From: Cupriavidus taiwanensis
GTDB taxonomy: Bacteria > Pseudomonadota > Gammaproteobacteria > Burkholderiales > Burkholderiaceae
DNA length: 64,000 bases
NCBI RefSeq assembly: GCF_900250115.1
Contig: NZ_LT984804.1
Coordinates: forward strand, 310,001-374,000
Reading direction: 5' to 3'
In this document: in pieces, positions 36,333 to 45,336 of the stretch
How positions within the stretch are numbered: the first letter of the stretch is position 1
How the letters are laid out: every line of letters starts with the position of its first letter
Position numbers and translations under genes: made by a program
Notes under the pieces: generated by a model
Told to the model about the DNA's origin: nothing
Database searches by the model: none
What the model saw: the letters and a program-made list of their open reading frames with translations, nothing else

Positions 36333-37313
36333 ATGGCGAAAGTCATCAGGATTTACGAAACGGGCGGGCCCGAGGTCCTTCGATTTGAGACCGCTGCCAT
36401 CGGCGAGCCGGGGCCAGGCGAGGTCCGCGTCCGTCATGTGGCCGTAGGACTGAATTTTGCCGACACGTATTTCCGCAGCGGCACGTATCAGGTTCCGCTG
36501 CCCAGCGGCATCGGCAACGAAGCAGCCGGCGTGATCGAGGCCGTGGGGGCCGGCGTCGCCCACCTGGCGGTCGGCGACCGCGTGACCTATACCGGCTTCA
36601 CCAACACGCTGGGCGCCTACAGCACCGAGCGGTTGATCCCTGCCGCGCCGCTGATCAAGCTGCCTGAGGCGATCCGATGCGAAGTCGCCGCGGCGATGAC
36701 CATGCGGGGCTTGTCAGCCGCCTACCTGATGCGCCGGATCTACCCGTTCAAGGCGGGCGACACCATCCTGCTGCATGCCGCGGCGGGGGGTGTCGGCCTG
36801 ATCGTTTCGCAATGGGCCAAGCTGCTGGGGCTGACCGTGATCGGCACGGTTTCGACCGAGGCCAAGGCCGAAGTGGCGCGCGCCCATGGCTGCGATTACA
36901 CCATCAACTACAGCCATGAGGACGTGGCCAGGCGCGTGCGCGAGTTGACGGATGGCGTGGGCGTGTCCGTGGTGTTCGACAGCGTCGGCAAGGACACCTT
37001 CATGGCCTCGCTCGACTCGCTCAAGCGCCGCGGCCTGCTGGTATGCGTTGGCTTTGCCTCGGGCCCGGTCAGCGGTTTCGATCCGGCCATCCTGGCCCGC
37101 AAGGGCTCGGCCTACCTGACGCGCCCTGGCCTGGCCGACTATATCGCCGACCCTGCCGAAAAGGCGGAACTGGTCGATGAACTGTTCGGCCATGTCGCGG
37201 CGGGCCGCATCCGCATCGAGATCAATCAGCGCTATGCCCTGGAGGATGCCGTGCAGGCGCACCGCGACCTCGAGGCGCGCAAGACCACGGGCTCGTCCAT
37301 TTTCGTGATCTGA
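36333..37313 (+). CDS. Quinone oxidoreductase, zeta-crystallin-like (MDR)
   Basis: A 326-residue NADPH-dependent enzyme of the QOR group, without the zinc ligands of alcohol dehydrogenases. It starts MAKVIRIYETGGPEVLRFET, has GLNFADTYFRSGTYQVPLPS, and the nucleotide fold LLHAAAGGVGLIVSQWAKLL. QOR enzymes reduce quinones by one electron or reduce enones. CAGGAGAC lies 4 nt before the ATG. It is the first gene of a set of four on the plus strand, 77 bp before the beta-keto acid cleavage enzyme, so the real substrate may be an enoyl intermediate. Confidence 0.92.
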   Translation: MAKVIRIYETGGPEVLRFETAAIGEPGPGEVRVRHVAVGLNFADTYFRSGTYQVPLPSGIGNEAAGVIEAVGAGVAHLAVGDRVTYTGFTNTLGAYSTERLIPAAPLIKLPEAIRCEVAAAMTMRGLSAAYLMRRIYPFKAGDTILLHAAAGGVGLIVSQWAKLLGLTVIGTVSTEAKAEVARAHGCDYTINYSHEDVARRVRELTDGVGVSVVFDSVGKDTFMASLDSLKRRGLLVCVGFASGPVSGFDPAILARKGSAYLTRPGLADYIADPAEKAELVDELFGHVAAGRIRIEINQRYALEDAVQAHRDLEARKTTGSSIFVI

Positions 37314-37390
37314 AGGTTTCCGGCTTGCCAAGCGCCTTCTTCTGATCCGACATTCCCGACATTCACGATTCATCCTGGAGACACAACACC

Positions 37391-38458
37391 ATGAACTTCC
37401 TTGACGGCCACCTGTATCCCGAGAACCAGCAGCCGCTGATCATTACGGCGGCGCCTTATGCGCCGGGCTGGATTCCCTCGGACTTCCCGGAAGACATTCC
37501 CGTCACCATGGAAGAACAGATCCAGAAGGCGGTGGATTGCTATGAGGCCGGTGCCAGGGTGCTGCATCTGCATGTCCGCGAAGCCGACGGCAAGGGCAGC
37601 AAGCGCTTGTCGATGTTCAACGAGCTGATCGCCGGGGTGCGCGCCGCCGTGCCCGACATGGTGATCCAGGTGGGCGGCTCGATCAGCTTCGCGCCCGAAG
37701 AGGGCCAGGCCGCCAAATGGCTGAGCGACGACACGCGGCATATGCTGGCCGAACTCGAGCCGAAGCCCGATCAGGTCACGGTGACCGTCAACACGACCCA
37801 GATGAACGTGACCGAGCATGCCGGCGTGGATGACTTCAAGGGCGTGTCGCGCGGATTCCCGCACCTTTACGACACGTACAAGGACATGATCGTGCCCTCG
37901 AATCCCAGCTGGGCCGAGGAACATATCCGGCGACTGTCGGCCGCCGGTATCCAGAGCGAGTTCCAGGTCTACAACATCAACAGCTTCGAAACCATCGAGC
38001 GGATGATTCGCCGCGGCGTCTACAAGGGCCCGCTGGTGATGAACTGGGTGGCGATCAGCGGCGGCATGGACCAGGCGAATATCTACAACCTCGCCAATAT
38101 GCTGCGCGCGGTCCCCGATGGCGCCGTGGTGACGGTGGAAAGCTCGGTCCTCAATGTGCTGCCCATCAATATGATCGGCATGGCGCTGGGCCTGCATGTG
38201 CGATGCGGCATCGAGGACGTACTGTGGAACCAGACGCGCACGGGCAAGATGAGCTCGGTCGAGCAGATCAGGCAACTGGTGCGTATCGCGGGCGAATTCG
38301 GTCGCCCCATCGCGACCGCGCAGCAAACGCGCGAAATCCTCAAGCTCGGCGTTTTCTACGACACCGTGGAAGAGACGCTGCAGGCCAATGGCTTCGCCCC
38401 CAATCGCAATGGCGGCCACCAGGGATTCCTGCGCAAGCAGGAAAGCCTGCCGGCCTGA
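37391..38458 (+). CDS. 3-keto-5-aminohexanoate cleavage protein family (BKACE, DUF849)
   Basis: The 355-residue barrel protein belongs to the BKACE family, which uses a zinc ion to condense a beta-keto acid with acetyl-CoA and give acetoacetate plus a CoA ester. The zinc motif HLHVRE is near residue 57 in ARVLHLHVREADGKGS; further ligands fall in VVTVESSVLN. GGAG is 9 nt before the ATG. The longer length than the usual 270-300 residues is typical of one subgroup. Two Bug receptors follow, so the keto acid is probably derived from an imported acid. The exact substrate is unknown. Confidence 0.9.
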   Translation: MNFLDGHLYPENQQPLIITAAPYAPGWIPSDFPEDIPVTMEEQIQKAVDCYEAGARVLHLHVREADGKGSKRLSMFNELIAGVRAAVPDMVIQVGGSISFAPEEGQAAKWLSDDTRHMLAELEPKPDQVTVTVNTTQMNVTEHAGVDDFKGVSRGFPHLYDTYKDMIVPSNPSWAEEHIRRLSAAGIQSEFQVYNINSFETIERMIRRGVYKGPLVMNWVAISGGMDQANIYNLANMLRAVPDGAVVTVESSVLNVLPINMIGMALGLHVRCGIEDVLWNQTRTGKMSSVEQIRQLVRIAGEFGRPIATAQQTREILKLGVFYDTVEETLQANGFAPNRNGGHQGFLRKQESLPA

Positions 38459-38498
38459 GGCCCGGGCGCGGGACAGAACAAGGATATGGAGGGTGACA

Positions 38499-39488
38499 AT
38501 GGCATTTCCAAGGCAGTGGTTTGCAGTCCCGCTTGGCGCCGCAGCGCTCGCGGCGTTGTGCGCTTCGGCGCCGGTGGGCGCGCAGGATGCCTGGCCCGCG
38601 CGCCCGATCCAGATGGTCGTGGCGTCGTCGGCAGGGTCGGGAACCGATGCGCTGGCGCGCCTGCTGGCGCAACGCTTGTCGGTATCGCTGAAGCAACCGG
38701 TGGTGGTTGACAACCGCCCGGGCGGCAGTGGGGTGGTCGGGACCAGCTTCGTTGTCAAGGCACCGCCCGACGGGTACACGCTGCTTTACACCACGGCGTC
38801 GAACATGGTTATCGCGCCGGCTGTGCTGAAAACCATCCCTTACGATCCGAAGAAGAGCCTGGTGCCGATTGCCGAGACGGCTGAGGGTGGCGTGGTGCTG
38901 CTGGTGAGCAACGACCTGCCGGTTCACAGCCTGCCGGAGCTGGTCCGGTTCGTGAAGGCGAATCCGGACAAATACGGCTACGCCACCTGGTCTACGGGAT
39001 CTTCCGGGCAATTGACGATGGAATGGCTGAAGAAGCAGACCGGCATGCAGACCGACCACGTTCCGTACCGGACTTCGAACCAGCTCTTGACCGATCTGGC
39101 TTCAGGCGTCGTGAAAATAGGCTGGACCGATCCGGGAGCCCCCATTCCTTTCCTGCGTTCGGGGAAGATCCGCGCCATTGCCATTACCGGCAATGCGCGC
39201 GCGCCGCAGTTGCCCGAGGTCAAGACCATGGGCGAGCAGGGCTACAAGTTCGACGCGGTGGGGTGGTTCGGCGTCTTCGCGCCGGCGGGTACCAATCCGG
39301 CGATCCTGAAGAGGCTCGGCGACGAAATCAACAAGGTGCAGAAGGCTCCCGATCTCGCCGCCGCGATGAAAACGATGAACTTCGGGCCGCCGCCCGTGAC
39401 CACGCCTGAGCAGTTCCGGGAGATGGTCGGCCGCGATCTGCAACTCTGGTCGAAGATCGCTGCCGATGCCCGGATCCAGATCGACTAG
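38499..39488 (+). CDS. Bug/TTT family solute-binding receptor
   Basis: A 329-residue receptor with a signal peptide ending at PVGAQDAWPARPI; pocket loops are QMVVASSAGSGTDALARLLA, VVDNRPGGSGVVGTSF and TDHVPYRTSNQL. Note ASSAGSGTD in place of the usual PFAPGGxxD, which changes the ligand loop. GGAGGG lies 7 nt before the ATG. It begins 40 bp after the BKACE gene and 105 bp before a second receptor. Confidence 0.92.
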   Translation: MAFPRQWFAVPLGAAALAALCASAPVGAQDAWPARPIQMVVASSAGSGTDALARLLAQRLSVSLKQPVVVDNRPGGSGVVGTSFVVKAPPDGYTLLYTTASNMVIAPAVLKTIPYDPKKSLVPIAETAEGGVVLLVSNDLPVHSLPELVRFVKANPDKYGYATWSTGSSGQLTMEWLKKQTGMQTDHVPYRTSNQLLTDLASGVVKIGWTDPGAPIPFLRSGKIRAIAITGNARAPQLPEVKTMGEQGYKFDAVGWFGVFAPAGTNPAILKRLGDEINKVQKAPDLAAAMKTMNFGPPPVTTPEQFREMVGRDLQLWSKIAADARIQID

Positions 39489-39593
39489 TGAGAAGCGGCA
39501 ACACAGGGCGAACGCCAATCCTTCGCGTGCAGAGTGAAGGCTGCGTTCGCCCAACGAGTATGGGCAGCTGTAAGGTGATCAAGAGGTACGAAC

Positions 39594-40589
39594 ATGAAGC
39601 AATACAACCATAACTTTGGGTGGCGGGGATGCGTCGTGGCGATCGGTGTGGGTGTCGCCGCCTGGATGCCCGCGGCCCAGGCCCAGCCGGATTGGCCGAC
39701 GAAGCCGGTCCGCCTCGTGGTGGGCGGTCCCGCGGGCGGCACCGCCGACGCACTGGCGCGGCTGCTGGCGGAAGGCCTGCACAAGACGTGGGGCAAGCCG
39801 GTGATCGTGGAAAACAAGGCGGGCGCAGCGGGTGCGCTGGCCATCGGCGACTTGCAGTCGACCGGCAAGGATGGCCATACCCTGTTGCTGATACAGGGCG
39901 GTGTGGTGAGCGAAGCGCCGCTGGCCAACAAGGTCCAATACAAGCCATTCAGCGACCTGAAGCCCCTGGCACAGGTCAGCCGCACGGGCTTGGTGCTGGT
40001 TGCCAACAAGGATGCGCCGTTTGCCGATCTCAAGCAGCTGGTGGCATACGGCAAATCGCAAAAGGACGGGCTCGTGTTCGCTTCCTATGCGCCGGGCTTG
40101 AAGGGCCACACCTCGGGCATGCTGTTCGGGCAGCTGGCCCAGGTGCCAATGCGGCATGTGGGCTACAAGGGCTCGCCGCCGGCATTGAACGACCTCATGG
40201 GGGGCCATGTTCCACTGATGTTCGATGGGGTGACAACCTCATTGCCGCTGATCAGGGCGGGAAAGATCAAGGCGATCGCGGTGGCCTATCCGTCCCGGAT
40301 CTCCGGGCTGGAGGCGGTGCCTACCTTCAAGGAGCTCGGTTATCCCCAGCTGTCGCAGGCAGGCTGGTTCGCGGTGTGGTCGCGCCCGGACGTTGCCCCG
40401 GAAATCCAGCATAAGGTCCGCGAGGCAACGCTGGCTTACTTCAGGCAACCCGCGGTGCAGAAGCGCATCAAGGAAATGGGCATGGAGCAGGGGGATGCCG
40501 CCACTTCGGACGAGATGATGGCGGACCTCAGGCAAGCGTACCAGCAGCAGGCCGCGCTGCTGAAGTCCATCAACTACCAGCCGGAATAG
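39594..40589 (+). CDS. Bug/TTT family solute-binding receptor
   Basis: The 331-residue product has a signal peptide ending near AAQAQPDWPTKPV and the loops LVVGGPAGGTADALARLLAE, VVENKAGAAGALAI-type and MRHVGYKGSPPALN. It is only distantly similar to the receptor directly before it, so the pair did not arise by recent duplication; the two may bind different acids or the substrate and an intermediate. Last gene of the quinone oxidoreductase/BKACE set; it converges on the TauD-type gene. Confidence 0.92.
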   Translation: MKQYNHNFGWRGCVVAIGVGVAAWMPAAQAQPDWPTKPVRLVVGGPAGGTADALARLLAEGLHKTWGKPVIVENKAGAAGALAIGDLQSTGKDGHTLLLIQGGVVSEAPLANKVQYKPFSDLKPLAQVSRTGLVLVANKDAPFADLKQLVAYGKSQKDGLVFASYAPGLKGHTSGMLFGQLAQVPMRHVGYKGSPPALNDLMGGHVPLMFDGVTTSLPLIRAGKIKAIAVAYPSRISGLEAVPTFKELGYPQLSQAGWFAVWSRPDVAPEIQHKVREATLAYFRQPAVQKRIKEMGMEQGDAATSDEMMADLRQAYQQQAALLKSINYQPE

Positions 40590-40821
40590 TCTCGCCACGG
40601 CAGCGCGGGGCAGGCTCATGCAACGATCAGCCTGCGCCGGTCCGGGGGTTCACGCTGGTGCAAGCGCTGGTGGAAGGGGGCGGGTTCCCGGCCCGCCTCG
40701 CTGCTCGTGGATATCAGGCGCGACGACCGCCGTTGCGGCTGGACCGCACAGGGTCACGCAGGCCGGGAACGACGGGAACGGCCGGGGTTATCGAGACCAT
40801 GCCCGGGGTCCAGGCCGATCT

Positions 40822-41730
40822 TCAATATGGCGCGTCACCGACGATGGCGGTGCGCTCCATTTTGCGATGACACGGCGGGTAATCCATGACTGCGTAATGC
40901 TGGGTTGAGCGGTTGTCCCAGAACGCAACACTGTTTTTCTTCCAGCGGAAGCGCACCTGGTATTCGGGGATCATGGCCTGGCTGACGAGGTAGCTGAGCA
41001 AGTTGCTGGCGCCCGGCGCCTTGTCCAGACCGAAGCGAACGTTGGCCGGCACGTTGTAGTTGGTGAAGTGCGTGGTAAAACTGCCGTTGACGAACAGCAC
41101 TTTCTCTCCGGTTTCCGGATGGATGCGCACCACCGGGTGTTCGGCATCGGGGTACTGAGCCTTCAGCGCAAGACGCTTTTCGATTGGCATCGCGGCGCCA
41201 AAGCTTGCTTCGATGCTGTGGCGCGCGCGCAATGGGGCGATCTTCGCCTTGATCTCCTCGGGCAACTGCTGGTATGCCTCGACCATGTTGACCCACATGG
41301 TATCGCCGCCCACCGGCGGGCATTCGACACAGCGCAGCACGCAGCCCATCGGAGGCTTTTCGCGCCAGGTGGCATCGGTATGCCAGGAATTCTCGTGGCG
41401 GTCGGGTGGGCTGTCCGGCGTCTTATAGATCTGGACGAGTCCGCGGTGATCGGGGTGGCTGCCCACCACCGGATGGTCTTCCAGCTGGCCAAAGCGGCTT
41501 GCAAAGGCCACGTGCTGCGCGCGCGTGATGTCCTGGTCGCGAAAGAACAGCACCCGATGCTTGAGCAGCAGTGCGTGGATTTCGGCCATTTGCTGGGCAT
41601 CCTCGGCGGCCACGCCCAGATTGACGTTGCCGAGCTCTGCGCCGATCGTGCAGGTGAGGGGCTCGACCCGGATCGTGCCGAGAGATGTTGCGCGAACCAC
41701 GGCGGGTGCCGCCGCTAGTGGCTGATTCAT
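40822..41730 (-). CDS. TauD/TfdA family Fe(II)/2-oxoglutarate dioxygenase
   Basis: The 302-residue enzyme has the facial triad of the family: His and Asp in ENSWHTDATWREKPP and the distal His in NRSTQHYAVMDYPP; the 2-oxoglutarate arginine follows in the same region (CHRKMER). The N-terminal part (VEPLTCTIGAELGNVNLG) matches TauD/TfdA. The reaction is hydroxylation of a substrate such as taurine, an aryloxyacid or a sulfonate; which one is unclear. AGGAGACA precedes the ATG. It is divergent from an AraC regulator and converges on the BKACE operon. Confidence 0.93.
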   Translation of the reverse strand: MNQPLAAAPAVVRATSLGTIRVEPLTCTIGAELGNVNLGVAAEDAQQMAEIHALLLKHRVLFFRDQDITRAQHVAFASRFGQLEDHPVVGSHPDHRGLVQIYKTPDSPPDRHENSWHTDATWREKPPMGCVLRCVECPPVGGDTMWVNMVEAYQQLPEEIKAKIAPLRARHSIEASFGAAMPIEKRLALKAQYPDAEHPVVRIHPETGEKVLFVNGSFTTHFTNYNVPANVRFGLDKAPGASNLLSYLVSQAMIPEYQVRFRWKKNSVAFWDNRSTQHYAVMDYPPCHRKMERTAIVGDAPY

Positions 41731-41792
41731 GACGTTGTCTCCTGTAGTAATCGTGCCGCCACAGCAGTGTGTCGGCTGCCGCCGTTTCCCGC

Positions 41793-41830
41793 TTGACAGT
41801 ACGTGACAGGCATTTATCCTTATGTGTCAC
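41793..41830 (+). promoter_or_regulatory. Putative promoter overlapping a dyad, upstream of the AraC gene
   Basis: TTGACA (41793-41798) and TATCCT (41815-41820) have a 16-bp spacer and resemble a sigma-70 promoter for the AraC gene. A perfect inverted repeat GTGACA (41803-41808) and TGTCAC (41825-41830) overlaps it, and TTGACA/GTGACA also read as a near-direct repeat 10 bp apart. This suggests control by the AraC protein itself or another regulator. Confidence 0.5.
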
Positions 41831-41852
41831 AGCCCCCGTCCCCGCCCGTCCG

Positions 41853-42878
41853 ATGTCGTCACTTGTCCGCGCCGCAGCCCTGACCAACTTCAGCGAGCTT
41901 GCCCGAGCCGCCGGACTGGATCCGGTACGCATGCTCCTCGATGCGGGATTGAACCCGAACGCGCTGCGCGAGCCGGACATCATGATTCCCGTGGAGCGCC
42001 TTGGGCGCCTGCTGCAGGCGGCCGCAACCCTGTCAGGCAACGAGAGTTTCGGGCTGTGCATGGCGGAATCGCGCCTGTTATCCAATCTCGGGCCGGTAGG
42101 GCTGCTGATCCGAGACCAGCCGACGCTGCGGGACTCGCTGCAGATGCTGATGCGCTATCAGGCGCTGCTTAACAGTGCCTTGTCGCTGGCGATCGAGGAG
42201 TGCGGCGATCTGGTCATCATCCGCGAAGGGGTCATGGCCGGCAATGCGCACGAGCCCACGCGCCAGCGGGTCGAGTTGGCGCTGGGCGTCATGGTGCGGC
42301 TGATTCGCCAGCTTCACAAGCACGACTGGGAGCCGGCGCGCGTGTGCTTTGAACATCCGGCCCCGCGCGACCTCAGTGTGCACCAGCGATTTTTTGGCCC
42401 CAACGTCGAGTTCAACTACGACTTCAACTGCATCGTCTGCCCGAAGGCGGATCTCGACGCGCGCAACCCGTATGCCGATCCGGCCATGGCGCGCTATGTG
42501 CAGCAATTGATAGACACCGCGGCCATGTCGCGGCAGGCAACCATGCTCGACGACGTCCGGCGCATGGTGGTGCTGCTGCTGCCCAGCGGGCGCTGCAGCA
42601 TCGAGCAGGTCGCCGAGCACCTGGGCATCGGCTGCCGCACCGTGCAGCGCCGCCTGGCGGAAGAGGGGAAGCCGTTCTCGTCGATCGTCAACGACATCCG
42701 CACGGAACTCGCGGCGCGCCACGTCATGGAAACCAACCGTCCGTTGACCGAGGTGGCGACGCTCCTGGGGTTCTCCGCGCCGAGCGGGTTCTCGCGCTGG
42801 TATCACGCGCACTTTGGCTGCAGCCCCAAGGAAAGCCGCACCGCGCGCGGTCGTGCGCAGCCTGAACTGCCTGCCTGA
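41853..42878 (+). CDS. AraC family regulator with arabinose-binding-like N-terminal domain
   Basis: The 341-residue protein resembles OruR/ArgR-like regulators: an N-terminal ligand domain of about 220 residues (ALTNFSELARAAGLDPVRML, FGLCMAESRLLSNLGPVGLL) and a C-terminal AraC helix-turn-helix pair (LGIGCRTVQRRLAEEGKPFS and LLGFSAPSGFSRWYHAHFG). I chose the ATG at 41853, which directly precedes the domain start; the start at 41769 would fall before the promoter-like sequence. Divergent from the TauD-type gene, its likely target. Confidence 0.92.
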   Translation: MSSLVRAAALTNFSELARAAGLDPVRMLLDAGLNPNALREPDIMIPVERLGRLLQAAATLSGNESFGLCMAESRLLSNLGPVGLLIRDQPTLRDSLQMLMRYQALLNSALSLAIEECGDLVIIREGVMAGNAHEPTRQRVELALGVMVRLIRQLHKHDWEPARVCFEHPAPRDLSVHQRFFGPNVEFNYDFNCIVCPKADLDARNPYADPAMARYVQQLIDTAAMSRQATMLDDVRRMVVLLLPSGRCSIEQVAEHLGIGCRTVQRRLAEEGKPFSSIVNDIRTELAARHVMETNRPLTEVATLLGFSAPSGFSRWYHAHFGCSPKESRTARGRAQPELPA

Positions 42879-43082
42879 GCCTGGCTGCGCTTCGACCACC
42901 CCGGCGCATCGCTGGTCCGATCGCCATCGCGGTGCAGGCCGAGCACATTGCCGGCGAGTTCGAGACCTTCGTACGTTGAGCGCCGCGTCGCACGTGGGGA
43001 ACGGCCCCTTGTACGACGACGCGCGCGGATTCATTTGGAGACTCGAAGACTTACGAAACCTGGCTTCCGCGCGTCTTGCGCA

Positions 43083-43649
43083 TCAGCGCCCGTGTTTCTG
43101 GTAAGTCCCGATGAGTTCGGCATGGGCCAATATATGGCCTCGCATCGCCTGTTCCAGCGCTGCCTTGTCCGGCTTGCCGAGATCCGGCAGCACGATGTCC
43201 AGGGCATACAGCTTGTGAAAATACCGGTGCCGGCCGATTGGAGGACATGGGCCGCCATAATCGGCGCGGTGCCAGTCGTTGAAACCTTGGCGAGCGCCCG
43301 GCGGCAAGCTATCCCGGCTCATATGCTGCGCCAGCGCGCCGGGCTGCGGCGGCAGGTTGTACACGAGCCAATGGACCCATGTCATTTGCGGTGACGCCGG
43401 ATCCGGCGCATCCGGATCATCGACGATCAGGACCAGGCTGGCAGTGGAGGGCGGCAACCCTGACCACGCCAGGGGAGGCGACACATCGGCGCCTTCGCAG
43501 GTGTGCACAGTGGGAATCTCACCGCCTTGGGCGAACGCAGGGGATGTCAGTATGAGCGGCATCGATAACCTCTGCTGGGCAAGTAGCGCTGGTGCGAACA
43601 GCATGGCCGCAAAGGCCAGCAACCTTGGTAGAGGTGCCAGTTGCACCAT
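43083..43649 (-). CDS. YbhB/YbcL family (PEBP) protein, secreted
   Basis: The 188-residue protein has a signal peptide (PLPRLLAFAAMLFAPALLAQ) followed by the phosphatidylethanolamine-binding-protein fold: AQGGEIPTVHTCEGADVSPP, LVLIVDDPDAPDPASP, WVHWLVYNLPP and the loop GGPCPPIGRHRYFHKLYAL. These are the conserved ligand-site residues (DPDAP, GPCPP-H) of the family, whose bacterial members have no firmly known role. I chose ATG at 43649 because a leader then starts at once. It stands alone. Confidence 0.9.
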   Translation of the reverse strand: MVQLAPLPRLLAFAAMLFAPALLAQQRLSMPLILTSPAFAQGGEIPTVHTCEGADVSPPLAWSGLPPSTASLVLIVDDPDAPDPASPQMTWVHWLVYNLPPQPGALAQHMSRDSLPPGARQGFNDWHRADYGGPCPPIGRHRYFHKLYALDIVLPDLGKPDKAALEQAMRGHILAHAELIGTYQKHGR

Positions 43650-44030
43650 ATCGGCCCCCGTCAGCGCAGATGGCTGTTCCAACTTAGCCCGGATCCAGGC
43701 CCTGTTCAAGGGACGGTGCGGTTGGCCGGGCCAATCCATAAGTGCCACCGTTCTTCGGAACGATCACTCGTTAGGCCGAAGGCCCAGGGGTACTGGCGAA
43801 GGCGTTGCCAGTTGCCGGACATGCTTCGGGCGGCGTGGCCGGCCAGTTCAAGCGATAGCCGTCGCGGCCTTTATTCCGGGCACTGCCCGCGTCGCAATGG
43901 CATTGCTTCGATCTCGCGGGCATCCATCGAGCCGATTACGCGTATTGGATGCCGGCAGGGGCCAGTCTCCTGCCGCCACCTGGCGCGAGCCCGACTGCGC
44001 TGGTGGCTGGCCTTCTGTCGTCGTTTCTGC
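43650..44030. other. 381-bp intergenic region without a supported gene
   Basis: No gene is supported. It carries a small hairpin with a TTCG loop (CGTTC / GAACG at 43749-43762) and next to it GGCC-GAA-GGCC near 43773. These may be transcript ends or noise. The part closest to 44031 holds the tail region after the aldolase stop. Confidence 0.45.
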
Positions 44031-45053
44031 TCAACCGGCCGCGCCCTCCAGCGCCGCCTCATATTTCCCCAGGCAAGCCATGCCATTGAGCCGCGAGCGC
44101 AGCAGCAATGCCTGTTGCGCCTGCGCGGCATTGGCGGCGTCGCCGCGCCAGGCCAGCAGCGGCGGCTCCTGCAGCGCGCGCCCATAAGAGAACGACAGCC
44201 GCCACGGCAGCGGGCCCAGCCGGTTCATGGCGTCGAGATTGACCGTGGCCTCGGTGGGAGTCTGTCCGCCGGACAGGAAGAAGATGCCCGGCACCGCAGC
44301 AGGCACGGCGCGCTTGAGCACCTGCACGGTCTGCATCGCGACCTCCGCCGGTGGCGCGTGGCCGGCCTCCTTGCCGGGCAGCACCATGCTGGGCTTGAGC
44401 AGCATGTGTTCCAGCGCCACCCCGTAGCGGTGCAGGGCGTGGAAGACTTCATGCAGCACGGCCTCGGTTACCTGGGCGCAACGGGCCATGGAGTGGCCGC
44501 CATCCATCAGCACCTCGGGCTCGACGATCGGCACCACGCCGGCCTGCTGGCAGATCGCGGCGTAGCGGGCCAGCGCTTCGGCATTGGCCTGTACCGCGGC
44601 GAGACCGGGCAGGGTATCGGACACGTTGTAGACCGCGCGCCACTTGGCAAAGCGCGCGCCCTGTTGCCGGTAGTTGGCCAGCCGCTTGCCCAGCCCGTCG
44701 AGGCCCTCGGTGATCTCGTCGCCGCGGGCGAGCGCGAGGGCGAGCTTGCCCTTGTCGACCTTGATTCCCGGCACGATGCCCTGGCGCGCGGCCAGTTCCG
44801 GCAGCGGCGTGCCATCGTCGCTGCGCTGGCCCAGCGTTTCCTCGTACAGGATCACGCCGCTGATGTACTCGCCCAGGCCGGGCGTGCCCAGGAGCAGGTT
44901 ACGCCACGCGCGCCGGTTCTCTTCGCTCGATTCCACGCCGATGCGCTCGAAGCGCTTGGCGATGGTCGGGCCGCTCTCGTCGGCGGCCAACAGGCCCTTG
45001 CCAGGCTGTGCCAGGGCGTCCACGGTGGCTTGCAGTTCGCTTGATGTATCCAT
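44031..45053 (-). CDS. Class I fructose-bisphosphate aldolase
   Basis: The 340-residue enzyme belongs to the eukaryotic-type class I aldolases, which split fructose 1,6-bisphosphate through a Schiff base. The Schiff-base lysine is in HMLLKPSMVLPG; other hallmarks are GLLAADESGPTIAKRFERIG, GIVPGIKVDKG, WRAVYNVSD and FLSGGQTPTEATVNLDAMN. I chose ATG at 45053, just before the conserved N-terminal helix. It is divergent from ilvD. The 283 bp between the two hold only a weak -10-like GATAAT at 45226. Confidence 0.95.
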   Translation of the reverse strand: MDTSSELQATVDALAQPGKGLLAADESGPTIAKRFERIGVESSEENRRAWRNLLLGTPGLGEYISGVILYEETLGQRSDDGTPLPELAARQGIVPGIKVDKGKLALALARGDEITEGLDGLGKRLANYRQQGARFAKWRAVYNVSDTLPGLAAVQANAEALARYAAICQQAGVVPIVEPEVLMDGGHSMARCAQVTEAVLHEVFHALHRYGVALEHMLLKPSMVLPGKEAGHAPPAEVAMQTVQVLKRAVPAAVPGIFFLSGGQTPTEATVNLDAMNRLGPLPWRLSFSYGRALQEPPLLAWRGDAANAAQAQQALLLRSRLNGMACLGKYEAALEGAAG

Positions 45054-45336
45054 GACGTTGCTCCGCGCAGGTGACATAAGCGCAAGCATTTCCCCGAAAC
45101 GGCAATCGCGCAAGGGTATCGGAGGCGGGTGGCGCGCTCCCATGGTGGCCGCCCGAACATTGCGGTCGGCCTGGCGGGCGCCGCGTGCCGCGCGGCGGGG
45201 AAAGCGCCTGCCGCGCTGGCTGTGGGATAATCGCGGCTTTGCCCACGGCGCAGCTCAAGAGGTTGATCGCACGGGCATGCCAGGGCCCTTATTCCCGCGG
45301 CCCGCTTCCTACCCGCGATACTTCTAAAGCAAGACC

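Noticed and set aside
43650..44187. Plus-strand frames between the PEBP and aldolase genes
   Set aside because: They have no ribosome site or domain and run into the antisense of the aldolase gene.
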